Source of the DNA: Nostoc sp. C052
GTDB lineage: Bacteria; Cyanobacteriota; Cyanobacteriia; Cyanobacteriales; Nostocaceae
Reading direction: 5' to 3'
Assembly (NCBI RefSeq): GCF_013393905.1
Contig: NZ_CP040272.1
Span: 6,519,501 to 6,583,500 of the forward strand
DNA: 64,000 bases
Both the position numbers and the translations under genes were made by a program. The first letter of the stretch is position 1. Each line of letters opens with the position of its first letter. Below are positions 25,380 through 33,713 of the stretch, in pieces. A model generated the notes under the pieces. It made no database searches. It worked only from the letters and a program-made list of their open reading frames with translations, and was not told the DNA's origin.

Positions 25380-25550
25380 ATGAGTGTTTGTCAGTCATCG
25401 ACCATTTCGGTGACTGAGCATTCTTCATTATTTTATCTGGGGAATGCAGCTACCATAGATATGTTTTTGGGTGCTGTGGGTTTTTTGTCCTGTTTTTTAG
25501 GTTTGCATCTGCATAAGTTAGTAGGAAGCCATCTTGTAGGCAATGCCTAA
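25380..25550 (+). CDS. Possible small membrane protein (56 residues)
   Basis: ATG 25380 follows TTAGGGG by about 8 bases and opens 56 codons to TAA 25548-25550. The C-terminal half is hydrophobic (MFLGAVGFLSCFLGLHLHKL). I recognise no family. It may be real or chance; the spacing of the ribosome site is the main support. Confidence 0.3.
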   Translation: MSVCQSSTISVTEHSSLFYLGNAATIDMFLGAVGFLSCFLGLHLHKLVGSHLVGNA

Positions 25551-25993
25551 CCTAAAAAAGGGTGGAACCGATAATTAAGAAATCACGTCTCTGCGACCAG
25601 TAGCGCTGAGTAAATTTACACAACTTCAAAACTTCAACATTTAATACTCAGTTTTAAAAATCCGGTTCATCAAGGTGGCATCTATACATAGCGTAATCGG
25701 AAATTTTTAGCTGAGGTTGGGTATGAATCGGACAATTTGCATTGCTCTCATGGCATTGCCTATTTATTTATATAATGTTGAGCTAGGCAATACTTGTAGT
25801 GGTGACGTGACTATTGTTAAAAACCAGTTTTCCACAATAGCTGCTCTAATTGCTTACAGTACAAATGCTCAATCACGCATATTACCTTGGCAAATATCGG
25901 CTAGAGATGACCAAACCGAAGATTGCCTTCGGCTTGGTATTTGCAAAGATTGATAAAAAAGGCAAGAGGCAGCCCCATCATCAAAGAAAATTA
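25551..25993. other. Spacer upstream of the SDR gene
   Basis: 443 bases. Open frames here (for example from 25717) have no conserved look. The SDR frame is open upstream to 25850, but the family fold begins only at 25994. Confidence 0.4.
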
Positions 25994-26851
25994 ATGGTTT
26001 TAGAATATCAACGTACAGTAGTTGTTACAGGAGCCTCAACAGGAATTGGTCAGGCCACTGCTTTGCTTTTAGACCAGTTGGGCTTCTCTGTTTTTGCTGG
26101 CGTGCGTCAAGATATTGATGCTCAAACACTTAAACAGAAAGGATCGCCAAGGCTGATTCCGATTTTTTTAGATGTTACTGACGCTGAATCGATCGCAGTT
26201 GCGGTTGATAAAGTCACAAATGCAGTCGGTGGTGGGGGGATTTTGGGTTTAGTGAATAATGCCGGAATTGCTGTCCCTGGCCCCTTAGAATTATTAACGA
26301 TCGCCGAATTTCAACAACAAATGCTGGTGAATGTCACCGGACAATTAGCAGTCACACAAGCATTTCTTGGTCTATTACGCCAGAGTCGGGGGCGAATTGT
26401 CAATATGGGTTCCATTGCTGGTAGAAGTCCGACGCCGTTCTTAGGAGCTTACAATGCGTCAAAATTTGCCTTGGAAGCACTCACTGATGTGCTACGGATG
26501 GAGTTAAGACCTTGGGGAATCTCCGTTTCTATTATCGAACCTGGTGCGATCGCTACCCCAATTTGGGAAAAGTCTCTCAGTCAATCGGAAATAGCACAGG
26601 ATGATTTACCACAATCGGCACAAAATCTCTACGGGCAAGCCATGAATATTGTCCGCAAAAAAATGCAGATTCTTGCATCTGGGGGAATTTCTGCGGATAT
26701 TGTCGCTCAAACCGTTGTTCAGGCGCTCACTGCAAAGAAACCTAAGACGCGCTATCTTGTTGGACAAGATGCCAAAATTGGAGCGTTGCTAAAGCATATT
26801 TTGCCCGATCGCCTACATGACAGGATAATTTTATACTCAATGGGGTTGTAA
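25994..26851 (+). CDS. Short-chain dehydrogenase/reductase (SDR family)
   Basis: 285 residues from ATG 25994, just before the first beta strand; in-frame upstream starts (25850, 25907) would add an unusual basic extension. Cofactor motif TGASTGIG (about 13-20), structural NNAG, catalytic Ser in NMGSIAGRSP and the YNASK pair are all present. It is a classical SDR, cytoplasmic, using NAD(P)H on an unknown alcohol or ketone. The C-terminal part (about 215-285), with KTRYLVGQDAKIG, resembles the group close to 17-beta-hydroxysteroid or retinol dehydrogenases. It is not in an operon; the next gene converges. Confidence 0.9.
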   Translation: MVLEYQRTVVVTGASTGIGQATALLLDQLGFSVFAGVRQDIDAQTLKQKGSPRLIPIFLDVTDAESIAVAVDKVTNAVGGGGILGLVNNAGIAVPGPLELLTIAEFQQQMLVNVTGQLAVTQAFLGLLRQSRGRIVNMGSIAGRSPTPFLGAYNASKFALEALTDVLRMELRPWGISVSIIEPGAIATPIWEKSLSQSEIAQDDLPQSAQNLYGQAMNIVRKKMQILASGGISADIVAQTVVQALTAKKPKTRYLVGQDAKIGALLKHILPDRLHDRIILYSMGL

Positions 26852-26927
26852 GCAGGTGGGCGTAAATATTTGTTGTTGAGATAAGGCAGGAGGCCTCCTG
26901 CCCTCTGCCTCTCCTGATAAAAGCGGG

Positions 26928-29123
26928 CTAAAGTCCATTGCCAATCAAAATAAAAGATGCCCAATAATATGGGTGACTAAAGTTACTAGCTGCTACAGGT
27001 GCGTTTTGACCTAGAGACTTCCAGTTTCCATTAATCAATGAGACTTGAGCTTTTTTTAAAGCTTCAACTTTAGTCAATTTCTCGGTAGAGAGGATACCAT
27101 AAAAAGCACTCATGAGTGCTTGTGTACCGCCATCATCCACAGACCACAAAGAGGCGATCGCGGCTCTAGCGCCGGTTTGTTGCATCTGATAGCCAAAGCC
27201 CAAAATTTCCTCACCGTTACCTAACTTGCCTCCCAAGCCGGTTTCACAGGCGCTCAATACTACCAAATCGACATGGGGGAGTGACCAAGTGGCGACATTT
27301 CTAAAATTAACGCGATCGCCATTGCCGAATAAAATAAACGAATCTTCTGGTTTCCCCACCACAAAAGCGGCATGAGTCGCTAAATGGACAATTGTATAAT
27401 CATCCATTTGGGGTATAGCAACGCTGGGGGTAAAGGCATCGTCTAAAAGCTTCTTAGTTTCAGGAACCGCAGCTGCTACACTTTCCACCTCTTGCGTTGC
27501 AAAGGGTAAGCCAGCGTAAGCAACTTGCCGATTACCAACTTTGATTTGATAATTACCTTTAGTAAAAGCACCTGCTAAAACTCGCAAAATAGATTGTTTT
27601 GGGGTATTTAAGTTAGTCAGACTGGCAGATGTAATGTGATTTACATTAAAGCGCTGCACTAGCCATTGCTTGCCATCATATAAAGCAGTTAAAGGAATGT
27701 AACGTAACTGGTCATCGGGAGCGTAAATTAGAGTTTGTGTACCTGATGACTCCAGGTCTTTTTCTATCGGTTTAATTAGCCAGTCATACAATTGGTGTGC
27801 AGGTGCTTTGATATTTTGACTGGGGTCGATTAAAGCTTGGCGGAAAACAGCTATTGTTTGATAGAGGTTTTCGCGCTTTACAGCGACAGTGCGGTGAATT
27901 GGTGGAGATTCAGGAGTTACTAGTACCAATTCCAAGCTATCTTTTAAAATCAGTGGGTAGAGTAGGGCTGATTTTTGCGGCAATCGTGCCAAATTATCCC
28001 GAAGTTCGTTGAGACTCTCCAAATCCAAATTTTGCCGCCTAGCTGTACGGCTAATTTGCTCTACCTGTGCTTTCACTGAAGGACTATTGATAAATTCGTT
28101 AAATTTATCTAGAATTTGCTGTTGATTTAAGACTAGTTGCTCAATGCGTTGTTTTTGTTCGAGCGATCGCTGTTCGGGCTTAATTTGACGTAGTTTTGTC
28201 AGTTCTTTACCCAACACAACAGCATTATCCACGCTTTGATCCAACTTTTGTTTAATTGGTTTCTCTGTTGCCGCTATATTAATACCTTTGACAGTACGTT
28301 GATTACCTGACACATTTTGGAGATATTCTTCTAGTTCTTCAACCTTGAGTAAATCCATTGTCCTTTGTGCTTCAGCAATACGTTCTTGTTTGAGTAATCG
28401 TTCACCCAAAATACGATATGTCTGGCTAACAGTTATGCTGTAAGCATCTGGTTGCGGCACACTCAGCGCCGATGGATTCAAGCGAGCTTTCTCACGATTA
28501 ATTAAGCAATGCTTGTAGAAAAAAATTGCTAACTCTGGTTGGTTTTGAATATCGAATAAGTAACCTATATTACTGTAGGTTTTGCCAAGTCGAACCAGAT
28601 CCCCAAGTTCTTTGTTAATTAATAGGGCTTGCTGATAGGATTGAAGTGCTTCGAGATACTTTTTTTGATTTTGGTAGATTCTACCGATGTTGTTGAATGT
28701 TACTGCTTCCCAAGAACGCTCTCCAAGTTCTCTGCTAATGGCTAATGCTTTTTGTAATTTCTGCAACCCTTGTATCAATTGACCTTGGCGAGATTCTTTG
28801 ATAGCTTCTTCATTGAGCCTTGCAACTTCTGATAGTTGATTATTCTTGGGTAAAGCTTGAGCTTTTTCTCTAGTAGTCTTCCAACCCAAAAATGCTAGGT
28901 GAGGTCTGGGGAAAGGGGAAAGGATAAAGGGTAAGGGATTTGAAACCTTTCCCCCTTCCCCCTTACCCTTTACCCCGTCAAGTTTACTTGGCAAACTACT
29001 AGAGTCGTACCTCAACCTTGCATTTGCACTTACCTGATTATTGTCTGGGTATGCCATCCCAAAACCTAGTAAACTAAGTAGAGTCAAAGCAAAAACACTA
29101 ATATACTTAAGATTAGGCTGCAT
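26928..29123 (-). CDS. Secreted TPR-CHAT protein (caspase-like)
   Basis: 731 residues; ATG 29123. The N-terminus is a signal peptide (ISVFALTLLSLLGFGMA). TPR units follow (about 100-215; EAVTFNNIGRIYQNQKKYLEAL), then a helical linker and a CHAT domain (about 440-731). The clan CD dyad is visible as His584 (HLATHA) and Cys626 (LSACETG). CHAT proteins are caspase relatives often joined to TPRs; HetF of Anabaena is the classic case. Residues about 45-75 come from a G/C-rich palindromic spacer repeat (28907-28985), read in frame just after the signal peptide. The gene stands alone and diverges from the thioesterase gene. Substrate unknown. Confidence 0.9.
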   Translation of the reverse strand: MQPNLKYISVFALTLLSLLGFGMAYPDNNQVSANARLRYDSSSLPSKLDGVKGKGEGGKVSNPLPFILSPFPRPHLAFLGWKTTREKAQALPKNNQLSEVARLNEEAIKESRQGQLIQGLQKLQKALAISRELGERSWEAVTFNNIGRIYQNQKKYLEALQSYQQALLINKELGDLVRLGKTYSNIGYLFDIQNQPELAIFFYKHCLINREKARLNPSALSVPQPDAYSITVSQTYRILGERLLKQERIAEAQRTMDLLKVEELEEYLQNVSGNQRTVKGINIAATEKPIKQKLDQSVDNAVVLGKELTKLRQIKPEQRSLEQKQRIEQLVLNQQQILDKFNEFINSPSVKAQVEQISRTARRQNLDLESLNELRDNLARLPQKSALLYPLILKDSLELVLVTPESPPIHRTVAVKRENLYQTIAVFRQALIDPSQNIKAPAHQLYDWLIKPIEKDLESSGTQTLIYAPDDQLRYIPLTALYDGKQWLVQRFNVNHITSASLTNLNTPKQSILRVLAGAFTKGNYQIKVGNRQVAYAGLPFATQEVESVAAAVPETKKLLDDAFTPSVAIPQMDDYTIVHLATHAAFVVGKPEDSFILFGNGDRVNFRNVATWSLPHVDLVVLSACETGLGGKLGNGEEILGFGYQMQQTGARAAIASLWSVDDGGTQALMSAFYGILSTEKLTKVEALKKAQVSLINGNWKSLGQNAPVAASNFSHPYYWASFILIGNGL

Positions 29124-29230
29124 AATAAAATACTCCCTATTCCAGGAAGGTAAATATTAAATCAAGAAGTCTGGCAACGCAATTAATTTTTATTGATTTG
29201 GAAAATTTATAGGTGCTGAGAAATTTGAAG

Positions 29231-29734
29231 ATGTCAGAAGAAAAACCCAGCCAACCAAAACTACCACCAACCAGCGCCCTTGACAATCCATCAAGTCATG
29301 AATTTGGGAATTGGTTTGAATATCCTGTGAGAGTACAACCCCACCACACTGACTATGCCGGCATTGTCTGGCACGGTTCCTATATAGCTTGGATGGAAGA
29401 AGCACGCATTGAATGTTTGCGATCTATCGGGGTTGAATTTGCTGATTTAGTCACTATCGGCTGCGATTTACCAGTTGTAGAACTGTCGGTGCGCTATCAT
29501 CACTCAATTCAATTAGGTCTGACAGTGGTGGTAAAAACGCGTATGGCTGAGGTGACTGGCGTCAGAATCAATTGGGATTATGTCATTGTCTCAACTGATG
29601 GACAACAATTGTACGTCATCGCCAAGGTGACTTTAGTCGCTTTAGATCGCGAAAGAGGCAAGATTATGCGTCAGTTGCCAGCGAGTGTTAAGGATGCCTT
29701 AGCCAAGATTTCGGCATTAAATAACAATTCTTAA
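29231..29734 (+). CDS. Hotdog-fold acyl-CoA thioesterase (YbgC/4HBT-like)
   Basis: 167 residues from ATG 29231; a GTG at 29213 is also in frame. After a Pro-rich N-terminal extension of about 35 residues comes the 4HBT motif with catalytic Asp (HHTDYAGIVWHGSYIAWMEE), then the strands of the hotdog fold (LPVVELSVRYHHSIQLG). Such enzymes hydrolyse acyl-CoA or acyl-ACP. The longer N-terminus and the position suggest nothing specific; 1,4-dihydroxy-2-naphthoyl-CoA or fatty acyl thioesters are both possible. It starts 107 bases from the divergent CHAT gene. Confidence 0.88.
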   Translation: MSEEKPSQPKLPPTSALDNPSSHEFGNWFEYPVRVQPHHTDYAGIVWHGSYIAWMEEARIECLRSIGVEFADLVTIGCDLPVVELSVRYHHSIQLGLTVVVKTRMAEVTGVRINWDYVIVSTDGQQLYVIAKVTLVALDRERGKIMRQLPASVKDALAKISALNNNS

Positions 29735-29738
29735 TTTT

Positions 29739-29936
29739 CTATTTGCCACTTTGTATCTGGGAGATAGTTTGAGCAAACTGCGTTACGTGCTGCCAGATAT
29801 CTTGCGGAGTAATGCCAAAACTGATATTTAATAAGATTAGGATTGCGGCAATAGTCAATGCACTCTTTAGGGTTGCTTTTAGCAACTTCCATAATATTAT
29901 GAAGACTATCCAAGCTACAATCAACGTAGCAATCAT
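29739..29936 (-). CDS. Small membrane protein of unknown function
   Basis: 65 residues from ATG 29936 with AAGGAA upstream. The first 42 residues are two hydrophobic segments with a short basic turn (IATLIVAWIVFIILWKLLK and SALTIAAILILLNISFG); the tail (TPQDIWQHVTQFAQTI) is amphipathic. I recall similar short proteins in other cyanobacteria but no function. It ends 5 bases from the thioesterase stop, converging. Real gene likely. Confidence 0.65.
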   Translation of the reverse strand: MIATLIVAWIVFIILWKLLKATLKSALTIAAILILLNISFGITPQDIWQHVTQFAQTISQIQSGK

Positions 29937-30363
29937 AATATATAAATTCCTTAATAGTAGCCGTTATCTGAGAACCCGTTTATTCAGAGAAGATAAACTT
30001 TGATTTGAGTAACAATTATTAGTGCTAAAGCTATTAGACCTAATTTTGAATAGATACTAAAGCTCAGATTTTTTATGTAACTGTGCCAATGCCATATTAC
30101 CTGAAAATGAGACAAAAATGCAGAGCAGAGGCAAGTTATTTGGCAATTTGGCAGATTTACTGGAAAGACTTTTCTAAAGCTTTCGTATCAATAATCACAA
30201 GATACAAAAGTTAGATTAGGACTCCAATTGGATTTTTGAAAACATCCTGAGACTTAAAAGGCTGTTGTATCAGGGTTTCATTTGAATACCTCGCTTCCCG
30301 TCCCGATTTGCAAAAATAAATTTGCCCTCATCATAAATAGCCACACTACACATTCGTGATTTT
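29937..30363. other. Spacer without recognisable gene
   Basis: 427 bases, AT-rich. No credible frame or RNA gene seen. Confidence 0.4.
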
Positions 30364-30482
30364 GGAGAAGTGCGATCGCGAAGCGCTGACTTGTCAGTTC
30401 GCATTTTTGTTGAAGTTGGGAAAGTGCGATGTCTGACGACAAGCCTTACGGCTACGCATTTTTGATATTGGGGAAGTGTGAT
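30364..30482. repeat. Imperfect ~53-bp tandem repeat, about 2.3 units
   Basis: Units begin GGAGAAGTGCGAT (30364), GGGAAAGTGCGAT (about 30418) and GGGGAAGTGTGAT (about 30470), and the first two both contain CGCATTTTTG near their ends. A perfect hairpin follows at 30492-30520. Confidence 0.5.
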
Positions 30483-30491
30483 ATTTGACCG

Positions 30492-30520
30492 TTAGCCTTC
30501 AGCATTAGGCTGAAGGCTAA
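30492..30520 (-). terminator. Hairpin downstream of dxr
   Basis: TTAGCCTTCAGC, five bases, GCTGAAGGCTAA: a perfect 12-pair stem 58 bases after the dxr stop codon on the minus strand. There is no clear T-run, so it may also be just a mobile palindrome. Confidence 0.45.
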
Positions 30521-30577
30521 ACAAGAATTGGTCAAGAGCCAGAAAATCTACCTTTTGGGTATCTGAATTAAAGGTTT

Positions 30578-31774
30578 TTATCGCAGAGAAATTATCTGCG
30601 AGTGAGTTTCTAACTTTTCAGTCGCTATTAAAACTTCTTGTCTTGCCCATTTATCTGCTGCCAAAATGTCATCTAAAGAGGGATTAGTACGGTTATCATT
30701 TTGATGGCGATCGCACACCCATTCGATACACCGGGGAATATCTAAAAAGCGAATTTTTTCATCTAAAAATAAAGCCACAGCTTGCTCATTGGCGGCATTC
30801 AACACTGCTGGCATCGAACCACCAGCTTTACCCACAGCATAAGCCAACTGCATACAAGGATACTTCTGGTGATCTGGTTCCCGGAAGGTTAAATTTCCAG
30901 CTTTGACTAAATCTAGTCGTTCCCAGTTGGTGTAGATGCGATCAGGCCAAGAGAGGGCATACAGTAAGGGTAAGCGCATATCCGGCCAACCGAGTTGGGC
31001 TAAAACTGAAGTATCTTGCAATTCAATCAGCGAGTGAATGATGCTTTGGGGATGAATGACAATTTCGATATTGTCATAATCCAACCCAAACAGAAAGTGA
31101 GCCTCAATGACTTCCAGCCCTTTATTCATCAAAGTAGCAGAGTCTACTGTGATTTTCCGCCCCATCGACCAATTCGGATGCTTGAGGGCATCAGCTACGG
31201 TTACATTTGCTAACTTTTCTACATCCCAATCGCGGAAAGCCCCACCAGAGGCCGTCAGCAAAATTTTCCGCAAGCCATCCTTGGGAACACCTTGGAGGCA
31301 TTGAAAGATTGCGGAATGTTCGGAATCGGCTGGGAGTAATTTGACACCATGTTTTTCAACTAGGGGTAGAACTACAGGTGCGCCAGCAATCAGGGTTTCT
31401 TTGTTCGCTAAGGCAATATCTTTACCAGCTTCAATTGCTGCGATCGTGGGTAGCAAACCAGCACAACCAACGATGCCCGTAACAACAGTTTGGGCATCGC
31501 CGTAACGGGCAACTTCTATCACTCCGGCGTCACCCGCCAGTAGAATCGGTTGGGGATCGAGGTCAATGATTGCTTCTTTAAGGGCTGGTAATTGCTCTTC
31601 TGAGCAAATGGCTGCTATTTTCGGTCGAAATTGCCGAATTTGAGCAGCCAACATTTCCACATTACGCCCAGCTGCCAATCCCACAATCTGAAATTGATCT
31701 GGGTACTGAGTGACAATATCTAAAGTCTGAGTACCAATAGAACCAGTGGAACCAACGAGAGTAATCGCTTTCAC
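30578..31774 (-). CDS. dxr: 1-deoxy-D-xylulose-5-phosphate reductoisomerase
   Basis: 398 residues, normal length, starting at GTG 31774. It turns DXP into 2-C-methyl-D-erythritol 4-phosphate with NADPH, the first committed step of the non-mevalonate isoprenoid pathway that feeds carotenoids, phytol and quinones. Motifs: GSTGSIGTQTLD (NADPH), ALANKETLIAGA, LLPADSEHSAIFQ (metal Asp/Glu), TASGGAFRDW, HPNWSMGRKITVDSATLMNKGLE. Cytoplasmic. No other pathway gene is adjacent. Confidence 0.97.
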   Translation of the reverse strand: MKAITLVGSTGSIGTQTLDIVTQYPDQFQIVGLAAGRNVEMLAAQIRQFRPKIAAICSEEQLPALKEAIIDLDPQPILLAGDAGVIEVARYGDAQTVVTGIVGCAGLLPTIAAIEAGKDIALANKETLIAGAPVVLPLVEKHGVKLLPADSEHSAIFQCLQGVPKDGLRKILLTASGGAFRDWDVEKLANVTVADALKHPNWSMGRKITVDSATLMNKGLEVIEAHFLFGLDYDNIEIVIHPQSIIHSLIELQDTSVLAQLGWPDMRLPLLYALSWPDRIYTNWERLDLVKAGNLTFREPDHQKYPCMQLAYAVGKAGGSMPAVLNAANEQAVALFLDEKIRFLDIPRCIEWVCDRHQNDNRTNPSLDDILAADKWARQEVLIATEKLETHSQIISLR

Positions 31775-32365
31775 AATTGCTTAAGGATTTACAGACAACT
31801 CCCACTATAAATTGCTGGGGACTCTTTAATCACAGCAATCACCATAATCGATACACTGAGTCCAGAAGTGGGGAGTCGAGAGATGAGGGAGACAAGGGAG
31901 AGAATGACTAACTAATGACTCTTGATAAATGACAAATGACAATTTTGCATTTAACCAAACAATACTGGTATTTATAAATACTAATTTTTAAAGATTAATT
32001 CTGACAGAATTGGCAAAAGTAACCAAGTATGGAACACTTTTAAGTAATTTTTAATCTATCCAGTTTGTTAATTATTTTGGTAGAGGATTTAATATGCAGG
32101 ATGTTACTCATAAATTGCTGCGTTACAAAGAAAGGCAGGATAGTGCAGCGGTAGGTGGCAAGAGGCAGGAGGAAGAAAGAAGAAGGAAGAAAACTTTAGT
32201 TCTGGGTATAGAACCACGGCAAAAACAAGAATTGGAGCAACTGCATAGCACAAGATACAAAGCGTCCTTACTACAATTCCATATTTTTAAATATGAGTTC
32301 CTCCTGCCTCTTGAAAGTTATATGTAAAAGGATGCAGAAAGGAGTTTGTTAAAGCACTCAAGCTT
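31775..32365. other. Spacer with short repeats
   Basis: 591 bases. It holds TGACAAATGACAA-type runs near 31925 and a purine-rich stretch (32130-32200) related to the repeats inside the EamA gene. The open frame 32094-32327 runs through that stretch and is not believed. Otherwise nothing is recognised. Confidence 0.4.
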
Positions 32366-33673
32366 ATGGTCAAAGTTCAGATAGTTATAAAAAAAGTTTT
32401 ATGGAAAAATGATTTTCTGTTTCCAGCCGCAATATGGTTTGCCAGTCGAATATTCATCTGGACTGCTATGTTGCTGATTGCGCCAAAACTACCATTACCA
32501 GCAGAAGACTTTTTGCCCCATTTTGGTTGGGGGATTTTTGATGCTTGGGATAGTATACATTATCGAGCGATCGCAACTTCTGGCTATGAATTTGCCAATG
32601 ACGGCAAACAGCATAATCTAGCCTTCTTTCCCCTATTTCCCTTAAGTATCTGGGTTTTAATGAAGCTGGGCTTAACCTTTGAACTAGCAGGTATGTTAGT
32701 CAACAATTTGGCATTTTTTGCAGCACTTTACTGTTTATACTTTTGGGTCAAGGAGCATTATGGCATCAATGCAGCGCATTGGGTGACAGCTGTGGTTTCT
32801 TTATATCCGTCTTCTATGTTTACGGGGGTAATTTACACAGAGGGGCTGTATTTGTTTTTGAGTACGGCAACTTTGCGAGCCTTTGATCAGAAACAGTATG
32901 GCTGGACTGCCCTTTGGGGTGCGATGGCTACAGCAACACGTCCTACAGGTATGGCATTAATTCCAGCATTGGCGATCGCAGCCTGGAAAGAACGCCGACC
33001 ACCTATTGCCTATATAGCTGGTTTGACTACCGCTATTGGCATACTTTTATTCAGTTTGTATTGTGCGATTTATTTTGGCAATCCTTTAGCTTTTATCGAA
33101 GCACAAAAAGGATGGCGGCCAACTCTGGGCTTTGATTGGCAGGGTTGGTTAAATATGTTCATGCAAATTTTAGTCGGCAGAGAAAATTGGCAGAATGGTT
33201 GGGTTCAAAACCCCTCTGGCGGGATTCAAGACCCTTGGTATCTCTTCTTGTTTGGCTTGAGTGTTGCCAGTAGCTATCTTTTATGGCGTTTCCGTCAACG
33301 TTTTAGTTCTGTAAAATTATTCTATGGCTTTTATGCTTTAGCCTTACTTTTGTTGATTCTAGCAAGCGAACAGTGGATTAATAACTTGCTCAACTTGTTC
33401 ATGATCTTGGGTGGTGGCTATATATTGTGGCACTTACACGCGCAACTGACGCCGGTTATAGTGATTTATGGCTTTTGTGGTATTGGTTTGCTGTTGGCTT
33501 CTGGAGGCACTATCTCCTTGAGCCGTCTCGCTTATGGTATTGTGCCTTTGAACATAGCCATTGGTGTGCTGTTATCTCGCCATCCTCGTCAGGGATATTT
33601 AATATTGGGGGCTTTTATGACACTACTAGCCAAAATAGCTGTAGGATTTGCCCAAGAGCGTTGGGTTGGTTAG
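32366..33673 (+). CDS. PIG-V-like mannosyltransferase-family membrane protein
   Basis: 435 residues; ATG 32366. At least nine hydrophobic segments. The first luminal loop has the acidic motif FDAWDSIHYRAIATSGY, followed by FFPLFPL and later ATRPTGMALI; these are the hallmarks of bacterial proteins related to the eukaryotic GPI mannosyltransferase PIG-V (GT-C fold, polyprenyl-phosphate-sugar donors). The acceptor is unknown. It opens a run of six polytopic membrane-protein genes (to 41659), so a surface or lipid glycosylation role is likely. The next gene starts 40 bases later on the same strand. Confidence 0.85.
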   Translation: MVKVQIVIKKVLWKNDFLFPAAIWFASRIFIWTAMLLIAPKLPLPAEDFLPHFGWGIFDAWDSIHYRAIATSGYEFANDGKQHNLAFFPLFPLSIWVLMKLGLTFELAGMLVNNLAFFAALYCLYFWVKEHYGINAAHWVTAVVSLYPSSMFTGVIYTEGLYLFLSTATLRAFDQKQYGWTALWGAMATATRPTGMALIPALAIAAWKERRPPIAYIAGLTTAIGILLFSLYCAIYFGNPLAFIEAQKGWRPTLGFDWQGWLNMFMQILVGRENWQNGWVQNPSGGIQDPWYLFLFGLSVASSYLLWRFRQRFSSVKLFYGFYALALLLLILASEQWINNLLNLFMILGGGYILWHLHAQLTPVIVIYGFCGIGLLLASGGTISLSRLAYGIVPLNIAIGVLLSRHPRQGYLILGAFMTLLAKIAVGFAQERWVG

Positions 33674-33713
33674 AGAGTTGCTCCATATAGTTGAGTTGCA
33701 TTGAAATTTTCTA

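Noticed and set aside
25717..25953. 78-codon frame before the SDR gene
   Set aside because: No ribosome site, no recognisable pattern, and it overlaps the presumed SDR leader.
32094..32327. 77-codon frame before the mannosyltransferase gene
   Set aside because: Its middle is purine-rich repeat (AAGAGGCAGGAGGAAG) related to spacer repeats; low complexity and no family.
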